Origin: Cognatundibacterium squillarum
GTDB taxonomy: Bacteria; Pseudomonadota; Gammaproteobacteria; Burkholderiales; Burkholderiaceae_D
Assembly: GCF_014652435.1 (NCBI RefSeq)
Contig: NZ_BMYU01000002.1
Location: forward strand, 496,001 to 560,000
DNA length: 64,000 nucleotides
Direction of reading: 5' to 3'
Made by a program: the position numbers and the translations under genes. A model generated the notes under the pieces. That model saw only the letters and a list, made by a program, of their open reading frames with translations, was not told the origin of the DNA and did no database searches. Below are positions 25,110 to 33,744 of the stretch, in pieces. Numbering within the stretch: the first letter of the stretch is position 1; each line of letters begins with the position of its first letter.

Positions 25110-26336
25110 CTACCTCCCGCTGAGCTGAGTTTTGAAAATCAGATCCAGTTGGCCGGTATTCCGGCGCAACTGAAAGTGATGCACTACTTTTTCTCTGGCT
25201 TGTAATCCCATACTAATACGCAGCGCCGGAGAATCAATCAATTGTGTTACACAAGTGTATAAACTTTGTAAATCTGAAGCCGGCGTCAGAAAACCGTTCT
25301 CACCGGACTCCACCAGTTCGGGAATTCCATTGATATTGGAGGTGACAACGGCAATACCACAGGCCATTGCCTCCATCAGCACCACAGGAATTCCTTCGGC
25401 AAATGAAGGCAGAATAAAAATGTCTGTTTTTGCGTATGCCTGCAGGATTTGTTCCTGATTCTGTGCACCGGCCATACTGACACAATCGTGCAAACCCATA
25501 TCCTGTATGCCTTGCTGCAGATGCTTCTCATCCGGCCCGGTTCCTATCAGCGTCAGATGAAAGCGGTAACCAGCCTGCTGTAGCTTCTGACTTAACTGCA
25601 ATAATAAGAATTGACCCTTAGCACTGGTTAAGCGTCCTACACAAAGCAGGCGACAAATATTTTCTGTCTTTGCAGGAATCGGCTGATAGCGTTCTGTATC
25701 GACACCGAGATATGAGATGTGAAATTTCGTCCAATGCGCAGGTGTACTCAACCGCATTAACTGACTGCGTGCAAAACTGGATATACAGATTATAAAATCT
25801 GACATTTCCACTTTTTGTGTCAGGCTGTGTTTTTCAACGTTATCGAATTCGTCCGGCCCGTGTATGGTCATCGATAAACCAACACCATAAAGATGTTTGA
25901 CATACATACCGACATTGGCTGCTGCCGTACCGAAATGCACATGCAAATGCCTTATATTCTTTGCCCGCATGTATTTACCGGTCATCATGGCTTCAGTCAG
26001 ATAAGCCAGATGCAGTAGTAATTGCGTAAGCGAACCATGCGCATTGCGCGAGACAGCGGCGAATGCTTTGCATAAGGCTGTCGGGTAACACACTGCAGTC
26101 CACAGAACAGCCATCAGGGCACCACGCCATCCATGCTGTTTCAGATAATAGGTTGTGCGCTGCTCGTTCTGCTCTGCCTCCGGCATCAAACCGGCAGCGA
26201 AATCCGGCGCATTCACTGAAACACAGGAAATGTCCCAGCCGGTTTCACGTAACTGCAGTACTTCACGCAGAATAAATGTGTGTGATACGGCCGGATAGCG
26301 GCTGATCAGATAGCACATGCTGAGGGCGGTTTTCAT
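25110..26336 (-). CDS. Glycosyltransferase family 4, WcaL-like
   Basis: A 408-residue GT-B glycosyltransferase. The N-terminal half has CYLISRYPAVSHTFILREV, an opening seen in colanic-acid WcaL-type enzymes, and a conserved HVHFGTAAANVG segment. The C-terminal donor-binding domain has LLCVGRLTSAKG and IFILPSFAEGIPVVLMEAMACG, the E-x7-E motif of GT4 retaining enzymes, followed by NGIPELVESGENG. Donor and acceptor cannot be named. Its ATG abuts the stop of the upstream GT4 gene (TGAATG). Confidence 0.88.
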   Translation of the reverse strand: MKTALSMCYLISRYPAVSHTFILREVLQLRETGWDISCVSVNAPDFAAGLMPEAEQNEQRTTYYLKQHGWRGALMAVLWTAVCYPTALCKAFAAVSRNAHGSLTQLLLHLAYLTEAMMTGKYMRAKNIRHLHVHFGTAAANVGMYVKHLYGVGLSMTIHGPDEFDNVEKHSLTQKVEMSDFIICISSFARSQLMRLSTPAHWTKFHISYLGVDTERYQPIPAKTENICRLLCVGRLTSAKGQFLLLQLSQKLQQAGYRFHLTLIGTGPDEKHLQQGIQDMGLHDCVSMAGAQNQEQILQAYAKTDIFILPSFAEGIPVVLMEAMACGIAVVTSNINGIPELVESGENGFLTPASDLQSLYTCVTQLIDSPALRISMGLQAREKVVHHFQLRRNTGQLDLIFKTQLSGR

Positions 26337-27593
26337 TCAGCAACCCTCCGCAATAATTTCCTGATACAGGTTACCTGCAGCGGCGACCTTCACATTCCAT
26401 GCATACTGAGCTTCGATGCGCTGGCGCGCAACCCGCCCTTTTTCCGCCCATTCCTGCGGCGACTGTATAATGTGTTCCAGCGTACTGCTCAGATCCCGCA
26501 CAATCTGCGCCTCGTCGTCCATGGGCAACAATGCGCCAACCTGCTCATCTACCACTTGTGCAGGGCCGCCGAAATTCAGGGCGATTACCGGACGGGCACA
26601 GGCCATAGCTTCGAGCAGTACCGCACCGCCGGATTCTCGCAGCGATGGCAACACCATCGCATGCGTGCTCTGCAGCAGAAATGCAACCTGAGGACGACTG
26701 AGATTACCGTAAAAACGTATTTGTTCTCCCAGCCCCAAAGCCTGAGCCCGGGCCTGCCATTCGGCGCGCAGCGGCCCGTCTCCGGCAACCGATAACTGTA
26801 CGCGGTACCCGCGCTGCGTCAGTGCTGCGACGGCGTCAATCAGAAAGTTCAGTCCTTTGACCGCGACCAGACGTCCGACAAATGCGAGTTTCAGTATCCG
26901 TTCGCTACCCGGCATATATGGCCACGGCGCCGCAGTAAAGTCTTCCAGCGCCACACCGTTTTCACACATATACACACAGCGTGGCTGGTAAGCTGCCGGT
27001 ACTTTATCGCGGGTAGTCGGATTACCGACCAGTATTCGTCTGGCATGGCGGCAGGAACCGATCAGGCGGTTAGCCAGGTATCCGAGGGCACGTACCGGGT
27101 TCAGCGCGGAAATCTCTGCCCTGATCTGGCGCCGGAACCCCGGTGGCTGACCCAGACCGCAATTCAGCGGCCCCAGAATCATCGGTACATCCAGCAGACC
27201 CAGTGCGGTGGGGGCAGCCAGCGTCACTGGTGTCACGCGGTGCAGAACTTCCCACTGGATTCCGCGTTTTTTCAGGCGGCGCAGCTGAAAGTATGCCGAA
27301 AGATCAAACAACATACAGTCCAGCGAACTGATTAAAAATACCGAGTGCTCGCTGTGCGGAAACAGAAATTTGGCGAACCGGTACAGGGGGCCTGCGAACC
27401 ATTCAGTATCGACATAGATGATCTTTTCACCGAGATCGGATTTCTGCAACGCATCGCGGTTACGGATATGTGTTACCAGCGTTACGTCATAATCCAGCCG
27501 CAGCCTGGAATACCATTCCCAGCCAATTTGCGAAACCGATCCCATGCCATGGCCGCACTGATAAGCAATCAGTAAAATTTTATGCTTTTGCAT
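26337..27593 (-). CDS. Glycosyltransferase family 4
   Basis: A 418-residue GT-B enzyme. The donor-site signature is LKLAFVGRLVAVKG, and AMVLPSLRESGGAVLLEAMACARPVI gives the E-x7-E motif. The N-terminal domain contains the Gly-rich MILGPLNCGLGQPPGFRRQI loop. The start has a Shine-Dalgarno GGGAG and lies 3 bp after the stop of the upstream acyltransferase gene. It is one of two adjacent GT4 genes in the operon and probably adds successive sugars of the repeat unit; linkage and donor are unknown. Confidence 0.88.
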   Translation of the reverse strand: MQKHKILLIAYQCGHGMGSVSQIGWEWYSRLRLDYDVTLVTHIRNRDALQKSDLGEKIIYVDTEWFAGPLYRFAKFLFPHSEHSVFLISSLDCMLFDLSAYFQLRRLKKRGIQWEVLHRVTPVTLAAPTALGLLDVPMILGPLNCGLGQPPGFRRQIRAEISALNPVRALGYLANRLIGSCRHARRILVGNPTTRDKVPAAYQPRCVYMCENGVALEDFTAAPWPYMPGSERILKLAFVGRLVAVKGLNFLIDAVAALTQRGYRVQLSVAGDGPLRAEWQARAQALGLGEQIRFYGNLSRPQVAFLLQSTHAMVLPSLRESGGAVLLEAMACARPVIALNFGGPAQVVDEQVGALLPMDDEAQIVRDLSSTLEHIIQSPQEWAEKGRVARQRIEAQYAWNVKVAAAGNLYQEIIAEGC

Positions 27594-27596
27594 GAT

Positions 27597-28172
27597 CTAC
27601 TCCCTGCGGGTTAATACGTTTCTGGCCGGTGCTCCCGCCACAACCGTGCCAGACAATACATTCCCGGTGACCACAGAATTCGCGCCGACAACGGCATAGT
27701 CTCCGATCTCCACGCCCGGCAATATCACCGCGCCGCGCCCTATCCAGACACATTTCCCGATGCGCACCGGCTGACTGCGAACACCGGAACCGCGTGGTGC
27801 GATTCCGGGGCCGAACTGATGATTTGCGTCCCGTATGCTGGTGTATTCACCAATCATGCTGCCACTGCCAATATGCACAGCGCTGTATGCGACCAGATGC
27901 ACGCCGCGCGAAATCACGACGTCATCACCGATATGGATTTCTGCATCCTGGCGTGTTTCCAAATACAGCTGCGGATACAGATAAGCGTTTCTGCCAAAAT
28001 ACACCCTGTGCGTACCATGCAGTTCGGGTGTACCCAGAATGACATTGCTGGCATCAAAACCGGCCGGAAAATGAAAACGGCAATAGCTGTAGGCCCATAA
28101 ATTTCTGACCCGTTCCAGCAGATTGCCGAGTTGCAGCAGCGGATACAGCAGATAACTAAATACGGTTTTCAT
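27597..28172 (-). CDS. Hexapeptide-repeat acyltransferase
   Basis: A 191-residue beta-helix acyltransferase from the ATG at 28172, which has a strong Shine-Dalgarno (GGAGG) inside the upstream gene; the frame extends 8 codons further without a better start. Repeats include VYFGRNAYLYPQLYLETR, EIHIGDDVVISRGVHLVAYS, VHIGSGSMIGEYTSIRDANH and VRIGKCVWIGRGAVILPGVE, closing with SGTVVAGAPARNV. The IRDANHQFG segment is typical of WcaF/maltose-acetyltransferase relatives. It overlaps the GT2 gene by 17 bp. It is one of three acyltransferases in this operon, so the polymer may carry several acyl groups. Confidence 0.85.
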   Translation of the reverse strand: MKTVFSYLLYPLLQLGNLLERVRNLWAYSYCRFHFPAGFDASNVILGTPELHGTHRVYFGRNAYLYPQLYLETRQDAEIHIGDDVVISRGVHLVAYSAVHIGSGSMIGEYTSIRDANHQFGPGIAPRGSGVRSQPVRIGKCVWIGRGAVILPGVEIGDYAVVGANSVVTGNVLSGTVVAGAPARNVLTRRE

Positions 28173-29160
28173 GATCGCCTCCGCTGCGGTATTCAATCAG
28201 ACGGCTGCGCACGCCGCATCGCTGCATCAGATAAAAACGCGACTGTCCGGCAGCAATTGCCATCAGCTGTAAATAGGAATGCAGTATGTACTGTGCTCTG
28301 ATCCAAACAGAGCCGGACTTGTAGCGGCAGCGCAGTACAGCGCGCACCGGCATAGCCAACAGTAAAATCAGCATTAGCAGAGCATGAGGTTGCAGACAAC
28401 TGGCAACGGCAGCCGCCAGCAACAGGGGTAACTGTAAGGCGCGCAGATAATTCTTCTGCACTTCATGCCGCCATAGCTCCCGCCCCTGACGACGACAAAG
28501 GCCGGAGACCTCAGCATAGGCATGACCCGCCCGGATCGCGCGCTTCCAGTAGGCGGCAAAACTGTGTATCCCGAGATCATGTAAGGTCATAGGAATATCG
28601 GCATGCAGTATTGTGCCGCCGCCAGCCCGTATCCGAGCGCACAGCTCCGGCTCTTCGCCAGCGATCAGCTCTGCACAGAACCCGCCGCTTTGCAACAGTG
28701 CGCTGCGCCGGAATAATGCATCACCACCGCAGAATGCAGTCTCTCCCGGAGCATAAATCCAGTCCATATCCAGCATACGGATATACCAGGAACTATGCGG
28801 TGCAAGTTCTCTGCGATGTCCCCAGACCACAGCCACGCTTCCCTGCATCGCCTGTGATGCCTGCGCCAGAAAGTCCGGATGCAGTACGGTATCGCCATCC
28901 AGAAACATCACATATCCGGCGTCCGACAAGCTGAAACCGGCATTGCGTGCACGCGCCGCACTCATGCGACCTGACTGAAGGCTGACCAGACGGCAGCCGG
29001 CACGGGTCGCAATGGCACAGCTGTCATCAGCAGAGTCTGAATCGACGTAAATGATGCTGCCGAGTTGCACGCCGTTGCTCGCTCTGACGGAGGCAATGCA
29101 GCGTGCCAGATGCTTCGCTTCATTTCTGCCAATGATCACAACATCAATCTGGTTGTTCAT
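28156..29160 (-). CDS. Glycosyltransferase family 2
   Basis: A 334-residue GT2 enzyme. The second of two close ATGs (29160) is preferred because it forms an ATGA overlap with the upstream stop and has properly spaced GGAG. Motifs are VDVVIIGRNEAKHLARCIAS, SIIYVDSDSADDS, YVMFLDGDTV (DxD) and FCGGDALFRR. A hydrophobic pair of helices at residues about 255-285 suggests membrane association. It probably extends the lipid-linked repeat unit. Confidence 0.87.
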   Translation of the reverse strand: MNNQIDVVIIGRNEAKHLARCIASVRASNGVQLGSIIYVDSDSADDSCAIATRAGCRLVSLQSGRMSAARARNAGFSLSDAGYVMFLDGDTVLHPDFLAQASQAMQGSVAVVWGHRRELAPHSSWYIRMLDMDWIYAPGETAFCGGDALFRRSALLQSGGFCAELIAGEEPELCARIRAGGGTILHADIPMTLHDLGIHSFAAYWKRAIRAGHAYAEVSGLCRRQGRELWRHEVQKNYLRALQLPLLLAAAVASCLQPHALLMLILLLAMPVRAVLRCRYKSGSVWIRAQYILHSYLQLMAIAAGQSRFYLMQRCGVRSRLIEYRSGGDHENRI

Positions 29161-30203
29161 TTGCATTCTCCGATCAGGCGGATGTACTCGGGCATCTTTG
29201 CGCGCTGACTGAATTTCTGTTCCAGCGTCTGTGTGGCATTGACCGTAATCCGGTTCAGCTCTGCGGGAGCCAGCTGCCGTATCTTTGTCAGAACGCGGGC
29301 CAGATCTGCCGGATTGTTGGCCTGGTATAAAAAACCATTCCAGCCATCTCTGACGATTTCCGCGGTTCCGCCCTGATCAGGGACGCAGACCGGAATGCGC
29401 GCGCGCATCGCCTCAAGCACCACCAGTCCGAATGGTTCTTCCGGGCAGGTATGTATCAGTACATCGGCAGTAGCCAGTCTGGCCGGAATATCGTCGCAAA
29501 AACCTGTGAAGCGCACGTTCAGCTTTTGTTGCTGCGCAGTTTGCCGCAATGCCTGTTCACACCAGCCTGTCCCGCAGATATCAACCGGCATATCAGCCAG
29601 CATGGTGTTTCCGCTCAGCGCATGCAGCAGCAGGTCTATACGTTTGATCGGATCCAGTCGCGAAACCACAATTGCTTTGCGCACCGGCTCGGTAAACGCA
29701 TGGTGAAACGGTGCCGGACCCGGCAGTAAAAAATTATGGATGACTGTGATTTTCTGCCCCGGCACGCCGTGTGCCAGCAAACGGCTGCGTACGTATTCGG
29801 ACACGGCAACAAAACGCACTGGTAACCAGTTCAGCCATTTCTTCCGGCCGTAACTGCGACTTTCATCTGTGCCGCCATGTACCATGTGTACATGCTGCAA
29901 ATCTGCACGGTACAGCAAGGCCAACAGACATGCGCAAACCGAATGACTGACCGCAGTAGAGAAAAATGCAATCGATGAATATTCTGAAAATACCAGAGCC
30001 AAAATTGACAGCAGTTCACAGTTATTTCGGAAACAGTGCGTCTGTATATGGAACCTTTCGGCAACTGCCGAAATCTTTCCCGGCGGACAGACCAGAATCA
30101 GTGGCATGCTGTCTTTTTGCGCCAGCATGGTCGCCAGTGCCATACGCTCCGTCCCAAACATTTCGCCACTGTGCAGCACATATACCAGCGCCCGGTTTTG
30201 CAT
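29157..30203 (-). CDS. Glycosyltransferase family 4, first gene of the second EPS operon
   Basis: A 348-residue GT-B glycosyltransferase from ATG 30203 (Shine-Dalgarno GGGAGG). The N-terminal domain has YVLHSGEMFGTERMALATML and QHVHMVHGGTDESRSYGRKK; the C-terminal domain has AIVVSRLDPIKRIDLLLHAL and DVLIHTCPEEPFGLVVLEAM, the E-x7-E motif. It is the promoter-proximal gene of a tightly packed leftward operon that continues to 21578. A conserved 26-bp element lies 45 bp upstream (30248-30275) and recurs before the other EPS operons. Confidence 0.88.
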   Translation of the reverse strand: MQNRALVYVLHSGEMFGTERMALATMLAQKDSMPLILVCPPGKISAVAERFHIQTHCFRNNCELLSILALVFSEYSSIAFFSTAVSHSVCACLLALLYRADLQHVHMVHGGTDESRSYGRKKWLNWLPVRFVAVSEYVRSRLLAHGVPGQKITVIHNFLLPGPAPFHHAFTEPVRKAIVVSRLDPIKRIDLLLHALSGNTMLADMPVDICGTGWCEQALRQTAQQQKLNVRFTGFCDDIPARLATADVLIHTCPEEPFGLVVLEAMRARIPVCVPDQGGTAEIVRDGWNGFLYQANNPADLARVLTKIRQLAPAELNRITVNATQTLEQKFSQRAKMPEYIRLIGECK

Positions 30204-30247
30204 GTCAGCCTCCCTGTTCTTGCTTATCTGCATTTAATGACAAACAG

Positions 30248-30275
30248 CAGGGCAATTGTGTCGGACTTGCAAACT
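30248..30275 (-). promoter_or_regulatory. EPS-upstream conserved element, copy 1
   Basis: On the plus strand this contains TGTGTCGGACTTGCAAACT (30257-30275). At 40837-40855 a 19-mer with only two differences occurs, and a related copy lies at 41814-41838. Read on the minus strand, toward the gene, it is TTTGCAAGTCCGACACAATT then GCCCTG, ending 45 bp before the GT4 start. Similarity to copy 2 extends 12 bp further upstream. Position and orientation suggest a shared activator site or promoter; the regulator is not identified. Confidence 0.55.
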
Positions 30276-30530
30276 GTTTGCGAAATCATGTACTGCAAAA
30301 AATTTTACGGTGGCTGCCAGCAGTTCGCTGCAACGCAATATTTCTTCCGGCATATTTTTACTGCCAGGGGAAGTCGGAGCTGATACGGTTGACGACAACC
30401 GGCATCGCGTTTGCATGAAATATACCGGGGAAATTTGTCAGATTTTTATTGCATTCCGATATATGGCTAGACGGTATGAAAGGCCGGATTCCGATATAAA
30501 AAAATGATTTAACACGATTTCACAAAGGCC

Positions 30531-30559
30531 TTGAACTTGGGTGTTCCGGCGCTTATAAC
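30531..30559 (+). promoter_or_regulatory. Sigma70-type promoter of the hpt gene
   Basis: TTGAAC (30531-30536) and TATAAC (30554-30559) are separated by exactly 17 bp, close to the consensus. Transcription would start near 30566, leaving a short leader with a GGAG Shine-Dalgarno before the ATG at 30594. Confidence 0.7.
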
Positions 30560-30593
30560 GGTAAACCAACGATGACAAAAAACGGAGACGAAG

Positions 30594-30920
30594 ATGACCA
30601 GCTTCAATTACGCTGCTGCACTGAATTCCGGAAACCGGGAGATTATCGAAATGATGATTCTGCCTTTTCTTACTGCTGTTCCTCAGTATATTCGCAATAT
30701 CGAATCTGCCATTTTTGAACACCGCCATCAGGACTTATATAGTCATGCGCATTTGCTGACCGGGCTGGCACACCGCTTGAATGCGGAGCCGGTCGTACGT
30801 CTGAGCCTGAGTATGGAAACTATGGGTAAGAATGAAAAGTCTGAAATGGCAGAAGAATTACTGCCGCAGTTACACGGGGAAATTAAAAGTCTGATGCTGG
30901 TGCTCAGCGCCGCAGACTGA
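30594..30920 (+). CDS. Stand-alone HPt phosphotransfer protein
   Basis: A 108-residue all-helical protein fitting an HPt domain: a run of amphipathic helices with AHLLTGLAHRLNAEPV, where H53 is the likely phospho-acceptor. The classical HxLKG motif here reads HLLTG, with Thr in place of Lys. It carries nothing besides the HPt fold, so it would shuttle phosphate between a hybrid kinase and a receiver. Plausible partners are the receiver-HPt protein at 48871 or the OmpR-type regulator at 40958 (inference). It is monocistronic, with its own promoter and terminator, between the two leftward EPS operons. Confidence 0.75.
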   Translation: MTSFNYAAALNSGNREIIEMMILPFLTAVPQYIRNIESAIFEHRHQDLYSHAHLLTGLAHRLNAEPVVRLSLSMETMGKNEKSEMAEELLPQLHGEIKSLMLVLSAAD

Positions 30921-30990
30921 GGAATGGCCGGACTGCTCTCTGGACACGATTTTTTCGCAGCGCATCTGCTGATTTGTCCTCCTCCTGAAC

Positions 30991-31016
30991 GCCACCCGAT
31001 CACAGGGTGGCTTTTT
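30991..31016 (+). terminator. Rho-independent terminator after hpt
   Basis: A 7-bp stem GCCACCC/GGGTGGC (30991-30997 and 31005-31011) with a 7-nt loop is followed by TTTTTT on the plus strand. It ends the hpt transcript; on the minus strand there is no T-tract after the stem. Confidence 0.93.
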
Positions 31017-31040
31017 TATGTACACAGATCTTACCCGCAC

Positions 31041-32045
31041 TTATTTTGTGCCGGTTGAACTGCCGCTACTGGTGAAGTTGATCAGCGACATGCCGGGCAG
31101 CAACTGACGCAAGGTGTACCCGATTTGTGCAACGCCGCTCTTCGGTACATAAATAATGTCTCCCTCTTCCATTGAGAAATTCAGACGACGGTCTGCCGTC
31201 AGCAGGGATTTAAACGGAATGCGTTCTATGGCTTTGCGGCTGGCACGGTAAATACCGATTTCCTCCAGATTTGCATCTTCATTCGGTCCACCGGCCTGAG
31301 ACAATGCATCGAGCAACGACATATCCGGGGTCAGCCGGTATGCTCCGGGGCGCAATACTGAACCCAGTACATACACCGATGTGTCATTGGAATCCGGAAT
31401 ATAAACCAGATCGTTCGGCTTCAGCCGGATGTTATAGGTCGGATCACTGCGGGTCAGTAACCGTTGCAAATCAACCCAGATCACTTTTTCACGTCCGCGG
31501 AATACCGCACAACGCGTTAGCGTTGCTTGTTTATCAATTACAGGCAGACTACCGGCTTTTGCCAGCACTTCCAGTATGGTCGGCGGCCTGTCGAAAACGA
31601 TGGTTCCGGGATTCTGTACACGGCCCAGAATAGTGACCCGGTTATTTTGATATTGTTCCACTGCCAGCGACAGCACCGGTTTTTTATAAAATTTTTCTAA
31701 GGCTTTCGTCAGCTTTTGCTGCGCTTCCTCCCTTGTCAGTCCGCTGAGTTTCTGGCTGCCGATCAGGAACATGCTCATTTGTCCGTCTGGACCAATGACC
31801 GTCTTCCCAGTCAGCTCAGGTCTGCCCCAGACACTGAGCATTAACTGATCACCTTCGCCTAAGCGGTAAACCGGCTCGGCATCTGCTTCAAACTCGGCAA
31901 GAATGGCCGGATCAGGAAACGCCACTTTATCGGTCCGTTCCGGCACTTTGAATTCCGTTGCATTTTTACTGTCACTGTACACAGACGGATAACTGGTACA
32001 GGCACAGATCAGTACGCTCAACAGAAAAATCATACAGGTACGCAT
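31041..32045 (-). CDS. Polysaccharide export lipoprotein, Wza/OPX family
   Basis: A 334-residue outer-membrane polysaccharide export protein from ATG 32045 (Shine-Dalgarno GGAGA); the frame could start 10 codons earlier, but the signal peptide MRTCMIFLLSVLICAC with a lipobox begins here. YRLGEGDQLMLSVWGRPELTG is the Poly_export domain. Two SLBB-type repeats follow (VTILGRVQNPGTIVFD and YVLGSVLRPGAYRLTPDMSL, the latter followed by AGGPNED). No Wza-like C-terminal amphipathic helix is obvious. It would form the periplasm-spanning exit channel for the EPS. It is the last gene of the operon starting at 40777, 74 bp after the flippase. Confidence 0.92.
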   Translation of the reverse strand: MRTCMIFLLSVLICACTSYPSVYSDSKNATEFKVPERTDKVAFPDPAILAEFEADAEPVYRLGEGDQLMLSVWGRPELTGKTVIGPDGQMSMFLIGSQKLSGLTREEAQQKLTKALEKFYKKPVLSLAVEQYQNNRVTILGRVQNPGTIVFDRPPTILEVLAKAGSLPVIDKQATLTRCAVFRGREKVIWVDLQRLLTRSDPTYNIRLKPNDLVYIPDSNDTSVYVLGSVLRPGAYRLTPDMSLLDALSQAGGPNEDANLEEIGIYRASRKAIERIPFKSLLTADRRLNFSMEEGDIIYVPKSGVAQIGYTLRQLLPGMSLINFTSSGSSTGTK

Positions 32046-32119
32046 GTTGTTCTCCGCTACTGAATCAGGTTTCATTCCGGATTGCTGCCCTGGTTAGCAG
32101 AACCGCGCCTTAACAGATT

Positions 32120-33733
32120 TTACGCGTCACCGCTCATGCCGCGGCGGGCTGCCATACGCTGCCATTTACTGCGTATCCAGCTGGCAACTGCTGCTTTCTC
32201 CGCAGATGCTAACAGGCAATAACTGATCCAGGCTGCCTGTAGCAGAAATATTAGTCCGTGCGCCAACAAACATACAACTGCTCCCGCACGTGTGTCAGGC
32301 ACAAAACCTGATTGCCTGAATATAAACACGTTTACCAGGGCGACAGCAGCAAATAACAGCGGCGGTAGCAATACTGCTCTGAACAGCGACCAGGCGCTAA
32401 GCGGATAATGCCGGAAAATATATACATGATAGGCCACAGCTGCACACGCCGTCGCCATCATGGTGATCGCACCCAGCTGCAGAATGTCCCTGACCGCAAA
32501 CTGCGTCAGATAACCAGCCGCAACCCCGTAAGCTGCAGTGCGCAAAAAATGATAGACATACTCCCGGTCAACTTTTGCCTCAGCACGAAAAATAGCGCTG
32601 CCGGGCCCGGTCAGTATATGCAGATATGCACCCAGCGAAACCATCATGATCAGTGCCGGAATTTCCTGATAGATGATTTTGTTACCCAGCCAGGCAGTAG
32701 TCAGTAAAGGGGAGAAAGCGCTGATAAATACCAGCGGCACCGACGCCAGTACCGCAATTTTTCTGAGGCTGCTGAGTAACAGTGTACTGAGTAATTCCTG
32801 CCGGTCCGCTTCGTGACTGGCAACGGCAGCATTAGCCAGTGTCATTTGCGTAACAGATGAAGCCAGCGACAGCGAGGACAGAGGAAACTTTCCGGCCAGA
32901 TCGAATAAAGCCACCGCACCAATGCCGAGGAAGCTACCGGCAAATACCCGGTCAAGCGAGTGAAACACCATGGAAAATATCGTACTTAACTGTACTTTAA
33001 AACCAAACTGAAAAATTTCCGGTAGCAGTGCGGGCGAAAAATGCCGCGGCGAAAATGAAAATCCGGGTAATCGTTGCCGCACACTGTACGCATTCGCGGT
33101 AATTGAATAGCAATAGCGAATTGCATATGCCGCAATTAAGGCATCTATGCCAAGCCCGCTGAGCAACAAAACGATCACCGCGAAAATTTCCAGCAGATTT
33201 GCCCTTAGCCAGGTTCGCTGCTCTGAACGAAATTCCTGCATACCGTGCAATACGTAGGAAAATGCATTCAGACTCATATCCGCCAGAAAAATAAAACTGA
33301 CCCACAGTACCGCGCGTCTGAATATGCCGGCATGGCTGCCGCTGATATGTAACCAGTCTGCCAGGGCAGGCGCACTGAGCCAGATTCCAGTCCATACCAT
33401 CAGCGCAACCGCCGACATACATCCTATACCTGTTGCCAGCAGACGCTGTACTTTTTCAACCGCATTCTGACGCAGATATTCTGCCGTCTTGCAGACATAC
33501 ACCGTGGAAAAGCCGCAGTCTGCAAAACTCATATAGCCGATCAGAATAAAACAGGCGGTCCAGATACCGTAGACATCCAGATCCAGAAATCGCAGTATGA
33601 CAGGTGGCATACCCACTCTGGTCACCAGATAGGTCAGTTTGGCAAACACCGAATACAGCAAATCTGCCTGGGATTTGCTTAACTGCGCGCCTTCTTTTTG
33701 AGCGGGTGCTGCCGTGCTGACCGGGGCTGACAT
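32120..33733 (-). CDS. Polysaccharide flippase, Wzx-like (MATE/MOP superfamily)
   Basis: A 537-residue membrane protein with about 12-14 hydrophobic segments, consistent with a Wzx-type lipid-linked oligosaccharide flippase. The N-terminal LLYSVFAKLTYLVTRVGMPP and the later DRVFAGSFLGIGAVALFDLA fit the polysaccharide-biosynthesis family. A strong Shine-Dalgarno (AAGGAG) precedes ATG 33733, 11 bp after the glycoside hydrolase gene. It would move the completed repeat unit to the periplasm for polymerisation. The assignment rests on topology and context more than on sharp motifs. Confidence 0.85.
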   Translation of the reverse strand: MSAPVSTAAPAQKEGAQLSKSQADLLYSVFAKLTYLVTRVGMPPVILRFLDLDVYGIWTACFILIGYMSFADCGFSTVYVCKTAEYLRQNAVEKVQRLLATGIGCMSAVALMVWTGIWLSAPALADWLHISGSHAGIFRRAVLWVSFIFLADMSLNAFSYVLHGMQEFRSEQRTWLRANLLEIFAVIVLLLSGLGIDALIAAYAIRYCYSITANAYSVRQRLPGFSFSPRHFSPALLPEIFQFGFKVQLSTIFSMVFHSLDRVFAGSFLGIGAVALFDLAGKFPLSSLSLASSVTQMTLANAAVASHEADRQELLSTLLLSSLRKIAVLASVPLVFISAFSPLLTTAWLGNKIIYQEIPALIMMVSLGAYLHILTGPGSAIFRAEAKVDREYVYHFLRTAAYGVAAGYLTQFAVRDILQLGAITMMATACAAVAYHVYIFRHYPLSAWSLFRAVLLPPLLFAAVALVNVFIFRQSGFVPDTRAGAVVCLLAHGLIFLLQAAWISYCLLASAEKAAVASWIRSKWQRMAARRGMSGDA

Positions 33734-33744
33734 GCGGATTCTCC

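Larger units (their letters stand above)
30204..30593. other. Divergent promoter region between EPS operon 2 and hpt
   Basis: It holds the shared EPS-upstream element (30248-30275) for the leftward operon and a near-consensus sigma70 promoter (30531-30559) for the rightward HPt gene. No gene was seen between. Confidence 0.6.

Noticed and set aside
30248..30275. Sigma54 promoter reading of the EPS-upstream element
   Set aside because: The invariant GG and GC dinucleotides at -24/-12 spacing are missing in two of the three copies.
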